Shown here piece by piece: positions 26,248 through 33,172 of a DNA stretch of 64,000 nt. Source of the DNA: Flavobacterium akiainvivens (lineage in GTDB: Bacteria; Bacteroidota; Bacteroidia; Flavobacteriales; Flavobacteriaceae). Made by a program: the position numbers and the translations under genes. The stretch is from positions 3,678,928 through 3,742,927 of the forward strand of contig NZ_LIYD01000005.1 in the NCBI RefSeq assembly GCF_001278115.1, read 5' to 3'. The notes under the pieces are model-generated. The model worked only from the letters and a program-made list of their open reading frames with translations, was not told the origin of the DNA and did not search any database. Position 1 is the first letter of the stretch. Each line of letters starts with the position of its first letter.

Positions 26248-26279
26248 AAAAGCTTTCCATTAAGTTGGAGGGCTTTTTT
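26248..26279 (+). terminator. Second terminator-like hairpin upstream of the DUF4180 gene
   Basis: AAAAGCTTTCCA / TGGAGGGCTTTTTT with a short loop, followed by a T run. It lies before the DUF4180 start and argues against starting that gene at the upstream in-frame ATG at 26245. It may end a short transcript of unknown nature from 26160-26240. Confidence 0.65.
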
Positions 26280-26307
26280 GATTTTTAATAGCTTTGTAAG
26301 TAATCAA

Positions 26308-26673
26308 ATGCCTATGGATACTATAACACACCACCTAACAACCGGCACTGCGGCCGAAATCTCATCAGCCGGAACCGTAATACCAAACATACAGGATGGT
26401 ATAGACCTTATGGGTAATCTGTATTATCAGGGGTTTGATAAGATAATCATCCATCAGGCAAATATAATCCCTGCCTTTTTTGACCTGAAGACCGGTATAG
26501 CCGGCGAAATACTCCAGAAGTTTTCTACATACAGGGTCAGGCTGGCCATTGTGAGCGATTTCAGCCACTATCAGAGCAAAAGCCTGGCCGACTTTATATA
26601 TGAGTGCAACAACGGCAGGCAGGTTAATTTTGTGGCTTCTGTACAGGAGGCCTTAGATAAATTTAATGACTAA
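26308..26673 (+). CDS. DUF4180 domain protein
   Basis: 121 residues from MPMDTITHHLT (an ATG at 26314 is equally possible; an ATG at 26245 lies inside a terminator hairpin and is rejected). The family's core is visible: DGIDLMGNLYYQGFDKIIIH (about 38-57), then FFDLKTGIAGEILQKFSTYRVRLAIVGDFS-like text and SLADFIYECNNGRQVNFV. The function of DUF4180 is unknown. The stop codon overlaps the ATG of the LOG gene by 1 nt (TAATGA), so the two are probably translated together. Confidence 0.85.
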   Translation: MPMDTITHHLTTGTAAEISSAGTVIPNIQDGIDLMGNLYYQGFDKIIIHQANIIPAFFDLKTGIAGEILQKFSTYRVRLAIVSDFSHYQSKSLADFIYECNNGRQVNFVASVQEALDKFND

Positions 26674-27254
26674 TGAAAAGGATTACAGTATTTTGCGGTT
26701 CAAGTTTTGGAACCGACCCACTTTTTGAAAAACAGGCATATCTTACAGGGCAAACCCTTGCTGCTAAGGGTATTGGCCTGGTATATGGCGGTGCCCAGGT
26801 AGGGCTTATGGGGGCCGTGGCAAATGGCGTACTCAATACCGGTGGCGAGGCCATAGGTGTATTGCCCCATTTTCTGCAAACCAAAGAAATTGCCCATAAC
26901 GGCCTGACTGAGCTCATTTTAGTAGAGTCTATGCACGAACGCAAAACCAAAATGAACGAACTGTGCGATGGCGTAATAGCGCTTCCCGGGGGCTTTGGTA
27001 CGCTTGAAGAACTGTTTGAAATGCTTACCTGGGGCCAGTTGGGGCTGCATAAAAAGCCTGTAGGCCTGCTGAATATCAACGGTTTTTATGATGAGCTCAT
27101 GGCATTTGTAAACACTATGGTAGATAAAGGCCTGCTGAAGCCTGTAAACCGTGATATGTTGCTTGTTGACAGTACAATAGAGGGGCTTCTGGTAAAAATG
27201 GAAGCCTATAAAGCACCCGAAACCGGCAAGTGGATTAGCAAAGAAACCACCTGA
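26673..27254 (+). CDS. LOG-family protein (Rossmann fold, nucleoside 5'-monophosphate phosphoribohydrolase type)
   Basis: 193 residues. ITVFCGSSFGTDPLF opens the Rossmann fold and GGAQVGLMGAVANG follows. The catalytic signature PGGFGTLEELFE is at 105-116 with its Glu residues, and the upstream ESMHERKTKM supplies the conserved Arg/Lys. LOG enzymes cleave N6-modified AMP or AMP to free base and ribose 5-phosphate; in bacteria the physiological substrate is often unclear. Cytoplasmic. Overlaps the DUF4180 gene by 1 nt. Confidence 0.92.
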   Translation: MKRITVFCGSSFGTDPLFEKQAYLTGQTLAAKGIGLVYGGAQVGLMGAVANGVLNTGGEAIGVLPHFLQTKEIAHNGLTELILVESMHERKTKMNELCDGVIALPGGFGTLEELFEMLTWGQLGLHKKPVGLLNINGFYDELMAFVNTMVDKGLLKPVNRDMLLVDSTIEGLLVKMEAYKAPETGKWISKETT

Positions 27255-27316
27255 TTACTGCCCTGATTGTTATATTTTGACTATTTTTGGGATGCCGCTG
27301 CGTGCGGGTTTACCGG

Positions 27317-27796
27317 ATGAAAAAACTGATTCTATTACTTTTTGGCCTGCAACTAACTTCATGTCAGTACTTTGAAAAACAAGTGCCTGATGAAGATGCC
27401 CTGTTGCAGGAACGCCTTAAAGAAATAGACTGGAACAAGGTAAGCAGTTACCCGTCTTTCCCGGAATGCGATGCCATAACCGATAAAAACCTGCGTAAAG
27501 AGTGCTTTTTCAGTACGTTAACACGCCTGGTGCAGGAAAAACTGGGAGCCGATACCGTTGCCTTACTGGCACCACAAATTGACACCATTAACCTGAAAGT
27601 CACCATATTGGCCGATGCGTCAATGAAGTTTGAACCACAGTTTCCGGTTGATACTACCATCAACACTACACAGATTGACAGTATTTTAAAAGTGAAACTG
27701 GTTGATTTTCCGCAGGTTGAGCCTGCGCAAAAAGAGGGTGTGCCCGTAACCAGCCAGTTTATACTGCCTGTTATTCTTGATGTGCAGGGCGATTAG
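27317..27796 (+). CDS. Lipoprotein of unknown function
   Basis: 159 residues from MKKLILLLFGLQLTSC, a lipoprotein signal with Cys16. The start at 27317 is preferred over an in-frame one at 27287, which would put extra charged residues before the signal. The body is acidic and beta-rich: FPECDAITDKNLRKECFFST (a Cys pair), then VTILADASMKFEPQFPVDTT and VPVTSQFILPVILDVQGD. The spaced Val-Ile strands and central Asp resemble TonB C-terminal-like folds, but I cannot assign a family. Its 3' end overlaps the convergent membrane-protein gene by 26 nt. Confidence 0.82.
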   Translation: MKKLILLLFGLQLTSCQYFEKQVPDEDALLQERLKEIDWNKVSSYPSFPECDAITDKNLRKECFFSTLTRLVQEKLGADTVALLAPQIDTINLKVTILADASMKFEPQFPVDTTINTTQIDSILKVKLVDFPQVEPAQKEGVPVTSQFILPVILDVQGD

Positions 27797-28724
27797 GCTT
27801 AAACCGCAGCACAAACCAGCTCCCTATTGTTACCGGTAATACAATATTCAGCAGCCATTGCAGGGTGGCAGCAATTACTATAACCCACTCATTTACATCC
27901 ATTTTGCTAAAGAAAAGCACGGCAACACTTCCCCGCACAGCAAAATCGGTAAAGGTAAAGTTAGGTAAAGACGACCCCAAAAAGTACACCGCCGCTATGG
28001 CTGCAATCATCATAAAATAAGGCTGTTGCACGCCAAACGCTATAAAAATAAGGTAATGCTGGTGTATGATGCACAGGTAACGCAACACCGCATACAGCAT
28101 ATTTTTTCGGTGTATCTGTTTGGGAATCAGTTTGATGTTTTCAAACAGTCGTTGTAGCGAATAACCCTTTATGGCAATCTTCCGGCTCATGAAAACCAGC
28201 CCAATAACAGCCAAAACCCCCAGTAAAATAAGGGTAAGCAGCAGGGCAGGCACCAGGTGGTACCGGCTGTTGAATACAATTATCCCGGCAATACCGGCCA
28301 ATACGGCTATAATCATCTGGATGCCGTTGCACACCAGGTTTAAAAAAATGACCTGTTTTGCCTGCTCTTTCCTGTAATACAGTGCTTTAGCGGCATATTC
28401 GCCCAGCCCGTTTGGTGTAAAAATGGCCAGTGTTACCGCTGCCAATACCTGTTTGGTGCTCTGCCACAACGATATAGCGGTAAAAGTGCTTACCAGCGCC
28501 TGCCATTTCAGGATCTCAAAAAAGCGGTTCAGTACGGTAAGTACCAGTACAATAGCTATGGGTAGTATGGCTTTGCTGCTGCTTAAAATGGCGCTAAGCT
28601 GCTGCCAGTCAAGTGCTTTGTCATTGCCCAGGCGGTGGGCAATGTAATAAAATGCAGCCCCAACCACTAAAAGTTTGGCTACCAGAACAAGATATTGCTT
28701 AGTTTTGTGCGATAGTGCCTGCAT
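27771..28724 (-). CDS. Integral membrane protein, lysylphosphatidylglycerol-synthase TM / flippase-like domain
   Basis: 317 residues from MQALSHKTKQYLVLVAK, with about eight hydrophobic helices. FFEILKWQALVST and TPNGLGEYAAKALYY match the LPG_synthase_TM (UPF0104/YbhN) pattern, in which an N-x-x-x-E-x-x-KW segment and a G-x-G-E-x-x-x-x segment are conserved. Members move or modify lipids in the inner membrane; no catalytic transferase domain is present. The substrate is unknown. The start overlaps the ruvC leader, with ruvC transcribed the other way. Confidence 0.88.
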   Translation of the reverse strand: MQALSHKTKQYLVLVAKLLVVGAAFYYIAHRLGNDKALDWQQLSAILSSSKAILPIAIVLVLTVLNRFFEILKWQALVSTFTAISLWQSTKQVLAAVTLAIFTPNGLGEYAAKALYYRKEQAKQVIFLNLVCNGIQMIIAVLAGIAGIIVFNSRYHLVPALLLTLILLGVLAVIGLVFMSRKIAIKGYSLQRLFENIKLIPKQIHRKNMLYAVLRYLCIIHQHYLIFIAFGVQQPYFMMIAAIAAVYFLGSSLPNFTFTDFAVRGSVAVLFFSKMDVNEWVIVIAATLQWLLNIVLPVTIGSWFVLRFKPNRPAHQE

Positions 28725-28744
28725 GGCGCAAAAGTAAGCAAACA

Positions 28745-29296
28745 TTGGCAAAAGAACGCATAATATTAGGCATAGACCCCGGCACTACCATAATGGGTTT
28801 CGGGCTTATAAAGGTGGTAAATAACTCCATGGGTTTTTTGCAACTTAATGAATTACAGTTAAGTAAGTATGATGACCACTACCTGAAACTGAAGCTCATC
28901 TTTGAGCGCACCATAGAACTTATTGAAACCCACCACCCCGACGAGATAGCCATAGAGGCCCCATTCTTCGGCAAAAACGTGCAAAGTATGCTCAAACTGG
29001 GCCGTGCACAGGGGGTTGCCATGGCTGCGGGGCTTTCAAGGCAGATTCCCATAACCGAATATGAGCCCAAAAAGATAAAAATGGCCATAACCGGCAATGG
29101 TAATGCAAGTAAAGAGCAGGTAGCCAAGATGTTACAGCAGTTGCTTGGGTTGAAGGAACTCCCCAAAAACCTTGATAGTACCGATGGCCTTGCGGCCGCC
29201 GTGTGCCATTTTTTTAATTCCGGGAAAATTGTGGCCGGAAAAAGCTACTCCGGATGGGATGCTTTTGTGAAGCAAAATTCAGGGCGCATTAAGTAG
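28745..29296 (+). CDS. ruvC: Holliday-junction resolvase RuvC
   Basis: 183 residues if it starts at TTG 28745 (MAKERIILGIDPGT), which matches the usual RuvC start; a GTG at 28715 would add ten residues and overlap the divergent gene. Catalytic acids: Asp11 in GIDPGT, Glu in IEAPFFGKNVQS and the Asp pair in LDSTDGLAAAVCHF. QSMLKLGRAQGVA and YEPKKIKMAITGNGNASKEQ are conserved. It cuts Holliday junctions with RuvAB during recombination. No ATG is available in frame, so it has a non-ATG start. Confidence 0.94.
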   Translation: MAKERIILGIDPGTTIMGFGLIKVVNNSMGFLQLNELQLSKYDDHYLKLKLIFERTIELIETHHPDEIAIEAPFFGKNVQSMLKLGRAQGVAMAAGLSRQIPITEYEPKKIKMAITGNGNASKEQVAKMLQQLLGLKELPKNLDSTDGLAAAVCHFFNSGKIVAGKSYSGWDAFVKQNSGRIK

Positions 29297-29445
29297 TGTT
29301 TTTTAACAAAAAAGTGCTTAATATTTCACTTTTGGACTTCAAGATTCAGTTTAAAAGTTGAAGGCCAAAAGTCATAAAGTTGGTAAACCGAAGTACTGCG
29401 TTAAGTGCGTGACGAAATTTTCAGGGCAACTGTTTTACCTCAAAA

Positions 29446-29471
29446 AAAATTCACGATATATCGTGAATTTT
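29446..29471. promoter_or_regulatory. Perfect 26-nt palindrome
   Basis: AAAATTCACGATA followed at once by its exact reverse complement TATCGTGAATTTT. The T run at the end could make it a terminator of ruvC, but the perfect symmetry without a loop also fits a dimeric repressor operator. It is the only copy in the window. Confidence 0.6.
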
Positions 29472-29533
29472 GAGAAATTCAACTTTGTTTAAAACGCCAC
29501 CTTTTTTTCAAATGAAAATATGTCAGGCATCGG

Positions 29534-29618
29534 CCTTTCGACTTTCCCTCTTTCGACTTTTGACTTTTCACTCTTTCGGCCCGCGACTTTTGACTTTCCT
29601 TCTTTCGACCTTCGACTT
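29534..29618. repeat. Word array H8 (CTTTCGA / CTTTTGA)
   Basis: About eleven consecutive units of mainly 7 nt (some 6, 8 or 9): CTTTCGA, CTTTCCCT, CTTTCGA, CTTTTGA and so on, ending just before the hemW -7 box. The reverse-complement word appears after murD (46785-46812). Confidence 0.75.
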
Positions 29619-29624
29619 AATCAC

Positions 29625-29632
29625 TAACTTTG
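29625..29632 (+). promoter_or_regulatory. -7 box of hemW, leaderless or nearly so
   Basis: TAACTTTG ends only 4 nt before the hemW ATG at 29637, so a transcript from it would begin at or next to the start codon. Confidence 0.45.
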
Positions 29633-29636
29633 CAAC

Positions 29637-30770
29637 ATGGCCGGCATTTACATTCACATCCCTTTTTGCAAACAGGCATGCCACTACTGCGATTTCCACT
29701 TTAGCACCTCGCTTAAAAAACGTGCCGAAATGGTAGATACCCTGGTGGCCGAAATCGCCCTGCGCAAAAATGAGTTTGCCGGGGTGCAGGTCGAAACCAT
29801 TTACTTTGGCGGCGGCACACCATCGGTACTTACCAATGAGGAGATAGACCGCCTCATCAGTGCCGTGTATGCCCATTACACCGTTGTGCCCAACCCCGAG
29901 ATTACACTCGAGGCCAACCCCGACGACCTGTCGCCCGAACGAATTGCCGAATTACCAAATTACCGCATTAATCGTTTAAGCATCGGCATCCAGTCGTTTT
30001 TTGAAGACGACCTCAAGCTCATGAATCGCGCCCACGACGCCGCCCAGGCTGAAGCCTGTCTTACTGAAGCCGTTAAGCATTTCGATAACATCTCAATCGA
30101 CCTCATATACGGCACTCCCGGCATGGATAATACCAAATGGATTGCCAATATCGATAAAGCCCTTAGTTTCGGCATACCGCACATATCCAGCTATGCCCTT
30201 ACGGTAGAGCCGAAAACCGCCCTGGCCAAATTTGTTAAGGCCGGAACAATCCCGCAACCCGGGGAGGAGCAGGCCCACGAGCAGTTCCTTATCCTGGCCG
30301 ACCGCCTTACGCAGGAGGGTTTTGTGCACTATGAGCTGTCTAACTTTGGCCGCGAAGGTTTTTTCTCTAAAAACAATACGGCATACTGGCTGGGCAAGAA
30401 ATACATAGGCATAGGCCCATCGGCGCACAGTTATGATGGCACGCACCGCAGCTGGAACATTGCCAACAACGCCCTGTATCTTAAAGGCATTGCCGCAGGC
30501 AGCCTTCCGGCGGAGACCGAGACACTCACTGTGGCCGACCGCTACAACGAATATATTATGACCGGCCTGCGCACCATTTGGGGTGTAGATGTGAATAGGG
30601 TTCGTGATGAATTTGGCATTGATTACTACAACTACCTTTTGGCAGAAGCCAATAAATACATAGCACAGGGGCTGCTAAGCCTTGATAACAACATTCTAAA
30701 AACCACCCGCGAAGGCAAATTCCTGGCCGACGGGCTGGCAGCTGATTTGTTTTTTGTAGCTTTGGAATAG
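29637..30770 (+). CDS. hemW: Radical SAM protein HemW (heme chaperone)
   Basis: 377 residues. The radical SAM cluster motif CKQACHYC gives Cys11, Cys15 and Cys18; the fourth Cys found in HemN (CxxxCxxCxC) is missing, so I call HemW rather than oxygen-independent coproporphyrinogen oxidase. Further family motifs: YFGGGTPSVL, TLEANPDDL, RLSIGIQSF and YALTVEPKT. The C-terminal HemN-type domain starts near RYNEYIMTGLRTIWGVD. HemW binds heme and passes it to target proteins. Oddity: residues encoded by 29947-29970 (ELPNYRIN area) are written in three octamers of the O2 word. Confidence 0.94.
   Translation: MAGIYIHIPFCKQACHYCDFHFSTSLKKRAEMVDTLVAEIALRKNEFAGVQVETIYFGGGTPSVLTNEEIDRLISAVYAHYTVVPNPEITLEANPDDLSPERIAELPNYRINRLSIGIQSFFEDDLKLMNRAHDAAQAEACLTEAVKHFDNISIDLIYGTPGMDNTKWIANIDKALSFGIPHISSYALTVEPKTALAKFVKAGTIPQPGEEQAHEQFLILADRLTQEGFVHYELSNFGREGFFSKNNTAYWLGKKYIGIGPSAHSYDGTHRSWNIANNALYLKGIAAGSLPAETETLTVADRYNEYIMTGLRTIWGVDVNRVRDEFGIDYYNYLLAEANKYIAQGLLSLDNNILKTTREGKFLADGLAADLFFVALE
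29947..29970. repeat. Octamer array O3 inside the hemW coding sequence (CCxxATTA word)
   Basis: CCGAATTA, CCAAATTA, CCGCATTA in 8-nt register, 24 nt in all, so the reading frame is kept. Same word as the intergenic array at 14972-15035. It sits just before the conserved NRLSIGIQSF segment. Confidence 0.7.
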
Positions 30771-31043
30771 TGAAGTAATGGAACGCGGATGACACGGATT
30801 GAGCGGATTTCCACGGATTTTTATCATGCGGCCCTGTAAGGGCCAGACGTTTCATAGCCTACGGCACCGCCGTGGGGATACGAGTGAAGCTATCCCCTCT
30901 TGAGAGGGGTAGGGGTGTGTAAAACTAATGGCAGACCGAATGATACCTGCACTTTCCCGACCCTGAAAGGGTCGCGCATATTAGCCCGGGATGAAATCCC
31001 GGGGATAGCATTGTGGATATCGTCATCCGAAATAAAAACAAAC
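30771..31043. repeat. Intergenic repeat mosaic before the cyclase gene
   Basis: Contains a CACGGATT-type word array (30783-30823), a hairpin with CCCCTCTTGAGAGGGG (30894-30909), GACCCTGAAAGGGTC (30959-30973, also at 32464-32478 with the loop reversed) and CCCGGGATGAAATCCCGGG (30984-31002). Such GC hairpins resemble REP-type sequences associated with transposases; no transposase gene is present here. No gene seen. Confidence 0.65.
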
Positions 31044-31814
31044 ATGAAAACAACGCTGACATACAACAACCAAGCCCTGGTGGCTGATTTAACCAAGCCG
31101 CTGGACATATCGCTCCCCATAACATCTGAAGGGGTAAACCCCGTGGCATGGTACCTGGGGCAGCCCACCATAGAGCCCGTACGCATGGGCGATTGGACCG
31201 GCAAGGTAAGCGAAGGCAGCAGCACCAATTTTAACAACATTTTCTTTAACCCCCACGCACACGGCACCCATACCGAATGCCTGGGCCACATAACCCGCGA
31301 TTTTTACAGTATTAACCGTGCGCTGAAGCAGTTTTTCTTCATGACGGAGTTAATTTCCATACAACCCGAAGAACACGGTGGCGACCTGGTTATAAGCATG
31401 GGGCAGGTAGAAGCGGCGCTGGCCGGTAAAACCCCGCAGGCGCTTGTTATCCGCACGCTGCCTAACGATACCGCCAAGCGCCATAAAAACTACAGCCATA
31501 CCAACCCGCCTTACCTCAGTGAGGCCGCAGCAACGTTTATCCGTGAAATAGGGGTAGACCACCTGTTAATCGACCTGCCCAGCGTAGACCGCGAGGAAGA
31601 CGAAGGCCGCCTGGTAGCACACAAAGCCTTCTGGAACGTAAAAGACATCAATAACCTCAATACCGATGCCCGCCACCACGCCACCATTACCGAAATGGTG
31701 TATGTGCCTGATTTGGTTACCGATGGCTCTTACCTGCTCAACCTGCAAATAGCCAGTTTTGATAACGATGCCAGCCCAAGCAAGCCGGTTTTGTATGGAT
31801 TGTCGGAATTTTAG
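31044..31814 (+). CDS. Cyclase-family metal hydrolase (kynurenine-formamidase-like fold)
   Basis: 256 residues from MKTTLTYNNQALVADLTKPLD. The Zn/Mn site of the cyclase family is HAHGTHTECLGH (about 72-83), matching the HxGTHxD-type motif though with Glu in place of Asp. LTKPLDISLPI and LLIDLPSVDREEDEG are conserved strands. Members hydrolyse N-formylkynurenine, carbamates or isatin. The true substrate cannot be read here and no tryptophan-catabolism gene is adjacent. The stop codon directly abuts octamer array O4. Confidence 0.87.
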   Translation: MKTTLTYNNQALVADLTKPLDISLPITSEGVNPVAWYLGQPTIEPVRMGDWTGKVSEGSSTNFNNIFFNPHAHGTHTECLGHITRDFYSINRALKQFFFMTELISIQPEEHGGDLVISMGQVEAALAGKTPQALVIRTLPNDTAKRHKNYSHTNPPYLSEAAATFIREIGVDHLLIDLPSVDREEDEGRLVAHKAFWNVKDINNLNTDARHHATITEMVYVPDLVTDGSYLLNLQIASFDNDASPSKPVLYGLSEF

Positions 31815-31838
31815 ATTGTTGGATTATTCGATTGTGCG
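31815..31838. repeat. Octamer array O4 (ATTxTTxG word)
   Basis: ATTGTTGG, ATTATTCG, ATTGTGCG, starting at the base after the cyclase stop codon. Shares 17 identical bases with the array next to trmN6 (8243-8259). Confidence 0.75.
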
Positions 31839-31845
31839 GATATCC

Positions 31846-31880
31846 TGTAGAGATACATTGAATGTGTCTCACGCATGAGT
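31846..31880. repeat. ACATTGAATGTGTCTC hairpin element, copy 1
   Basis: TGTAGAGATACATTG then AATGTGTCTCACGCATGAGT. GAGATACA pairs with TGTGTCTC. Second copy at 32934-32968. Confidence 0.85.
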
Positions 31881-31998
31881 GGCATTCCCCTCCCTCGGAG
31901 GGGTGCCCGTAGGGCGGGGTGGGTAAAATGATAACAAAATGCTTTTTTAGAAATAAGCCCACCCCGGCTTCGCCACCCCTCCGGGGGCGGGGAATGCC
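31881..31998. repeat. Composite inverted repeat, copy A
   Basis: The left half GGCATTCCCCTCC, CGGAGGGGTGCCCGTAGGG, CGGGGTGGGT and the right half CCCACCCCGGCTTCGCCACC, CCGGGGGCGGGGAATGCC are imperfect reverse complements about a 40-nt AT-rich centre. Other copies: 33049-33155, 35892-36004 and a damaged one at 36819-36870. Confidence 0.92.
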
Positions 31999-32028
31999 AT
32001 TCAAATCCTTAGAAGTGAGTGAAGCTCC

Positions 32029-32063
32029 CAACAACAGGCAACCATCAACCAACAACTAAAATG
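32029..32063. repeat. Heptamer array H4 (CAACAAC word) ending in a start codon
   Basis: CAACAAC, AGGCAAC, CATCAAC, CAACAAC, TAAAATG: five 7-nt units, the last containing the ATG of the DUF4260 gene. The same word and the same preceding GTGAGTGAAGCT occur at 33766-33808. Confidence 0.85.
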
Positions 32064-32423
32064 AAAAACCTTATAAAACTCGAAGAAGCCGCCTTATTTG
32101 CCTTGAGCCTGTACGGCTTCAGTCAATTACCCTATGCCTGGTGGTGGTTTTTGGTATTGATATTGGCGCCCGACCTCAGTATGCTGGGCTACCTTACCGG
32201 GAACAAAGCCGGGGCATGGGCCTACAACCTGTTTCACCACAGGGCAGTGGCGGTAGTGTTGTATGTTTTGGGGATATACCTTAACCAAACACAATCGCAG
32301 TTAGTAGGCATTATACTCTTTGCCCATATTGCCATGGACCGCTTTTTTGGCTATGGCCTAAAATATGGAAAAGGCTTTGCGTTTACCCATCTGGGTGAGA
32401 TTGGTAAGGCAAAACAACAATGA
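32061..32423 (+). CDS. DUF4260 membrane protein
   Basis: 120 residues from MKNLIKLEEAALFALSLYGF. Four hydrophobic segments are visible: about 8-22, 27-45 (WWWFLVLILAPDLSMLGY), 60-80 and 85-100. APDLSMLGYLTGNKAGAWAYNLFHH and FAHIAMDRFFGYGLKY carry the conserved Asp, Asn and His of DUF4260 small membrane proteins. Function unknown. The start codon lies in register with the CAACAAC heptamer array. Confidence 0.88.
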   Translation: MKNLIKLEEAALFALSLYGFSQLPYAWWWFLVLILAPDLSMLGYLTGNKAGAWAYNLFHHRAVAVVLYVLGIYLNQTQSQLVGIILFAHIAMDRFFGYGLKYGKGFAFTHLGEIGKAKQQ

Positions 32424-32433
32424 TATTTGTATC

Positions 32434-32480
32434 CCGGGCGTTGCCCGGGGCTTTGGAACGTCCGACCCTTTCAGGGTCAA
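32434..32480. repeat. Two GC hairpins after the DUF4260 gene
   Basis: CCCGGGCGTTGCCCGGGG (32434-32451) and GACCCTTTCAGGGTC (32464-32478). The second is related to the hairpin at 30959-30973. They may stop transcription, but no T run follows on the plus strand. Confidence 0.6.
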
Positions 32481-32484
32481 AAAA

Positions 32485-32524
32485 ACTTTGCTACTTTGTC
32501 ACTTTGTAACTCTGCAACTTTATG
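32485..32524. repeat. Octamer array O5 (ACTTTGxx word) ending in a start codon
   Basis: ACTTTGCT, ACTTTGTC, ACTTTGTA, ACTCTGCA, ACTTTATG: five 8-nt units. The last contains the ATG of the YjbR gene. Confidence 0.88.
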
Positions 32525-32887
32525 ACTATTCAGGATTTTTACGACTACTGCCTCTCAAAAAAAGGCGTTACCGAACACTTTCCGTTTGATGAAGATACCC
32601 TGGTGTTTAAGGTAGGCGGCAAAATGTTTGCCCTCTCCTCATTATCAAACTGGGAAAAAGGCAACCCCGGCGCCAACCTGAAGTGCGATCCCGACCGCGC
32701 CCTGGAACTCCGCGCCGAATATGAGGGTATTGATGCCGGCTACCACATGAGCAAAGTACATTGGAACACCGTTGCCATAAACGCCGATGTACCCGATAAA
32801 TTGGTACGCGAACTTATAGCCCACAGTTACGACCTGGTGTTTGCCAGTTTAACGAAGAAAATTAGGGAAGAGTTGCAAAGTAGCTGA
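32522..32887 (+). CDS. MmcQ/YjbR-family protein
   Basis: 121 residues. FYDYCLSKKGVTEHFPFDEDTLVFKVGGKMFAL (residues 6-38, in part) is the family's opening, with LKCDPDRALELRAEYEGIDAGYHMSKVHWNTV and a C-terminal helix pair LVRELIAHSYDLVFASLTKK. The fold is a CyaY-like alpha/beta sandwich with a proposed DNA-binding role, unproven. Cytoplasmic, no operon partner. It is the only gene here bracketed on both sides by octamer arrays of the same word in inverted orientation. Confidence 0.9.
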   Translation: MTIQDFYDYCLSKKGVTEHFPFDEDTLVFKVGGKMFALSSLSNWEKGNPGANLKCDPDRALELRAEYEGIDAGYHMSKVHWNTVAINADVPDKLVRELIAHSYDLVFASLTKKIREELQSS

Positions 32888-32922
32888 GTTGCAAAGTGAC
32901 AAAGATGCAAAGTGACAAAGTT
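32875..32922. repeat. Octamer array O6 (GCAAAGTx word)
   Basis: GCAAAGTA, GCTGAGTT, GCAAAGTG, ACAAAGAT, GCAAAGTG, ACAAAGTT: six 8-nt units. The second carries the YjbR stop codon (TGA at 32885-32887). It is the reverse complement of the O5 word. Confidence 0.88.
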
Positions 32923-32933
32923 TTGGGTGCTAC

Positions 32934-32968
32934 TGTAGAGACACATTGAATGTGTCTCACACACGAGT
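32934..32968. repeat. ACATTGAATGTGTCTC hairpin element, copy 2
   Basis: GAGACACA, TTGAA loop, TGTGTCTC: perfect 8-bp stem. Matches the copy at 31846-31880 over about 35 nt with a few differences. Confidence 0.88.
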
Positions 32969-32983
32969 TAGCACGTACTGTTT

Positions 32984-33020
32984 GTCATTCCGAACGAAGC
33001 GCAGCGGAGTTGAGGAATCT
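32984..33020. repeat. 37-nt exact repeat, copy 1
   Basis: Begins GTCATTCCGAACGAAGCGCA and ends GTTGAGGAATCT. It is identical over 37 nt to 46826-46862 between murD and ftsW. Confidence 0.92.
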
Positions 33021-33048
33021 CGTAACACAAGAGTAAGCACGCACGAGT

Positions 33049-33155
33049 GGCATTCCCCTCCTTCGGAGGGGTGCCCGTAGGGTGGGGTGGTTAAAAATGT
33101 TCAATATGTTATTTCCCACCCCGGCTGCGCCACCCCTCCGTGGGAGGGGAATGCC
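33049..33155. repeat. Composite inverted repeat, copy B
   Basis: Same arms as copy A (GGCATTCCCCTCC ... GGGGAATGCC) with GGTGGGGTGG in the left half and a shorter centre. It ends 18 nt before the stop of the minus-strand lipoprotein gene. Confidence 0.92.
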
Positions 33156-33172
33156 ACTCAAACCCTAATAGT

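Larger units (their letters stand above)
29297..29636. other. Intergenic region ruvC-hemW
   Basis: 340 nt without a gene that I can see. It holds a heptamer-type stretch (29355-29382), a perfect 26-nt palindrome (29446-29471), a CTTTCGA/CTTTTGA word array (29534-29618) and the hemW -7 box (29625-29632). Confidence 0.6.

Noticed and set aside
30900..31043. Extended N-terminus of the cyclase gene
   Set aside because: The extra 48 codons translate REP-type hairpins; the family starts near MKTTLTYNN.
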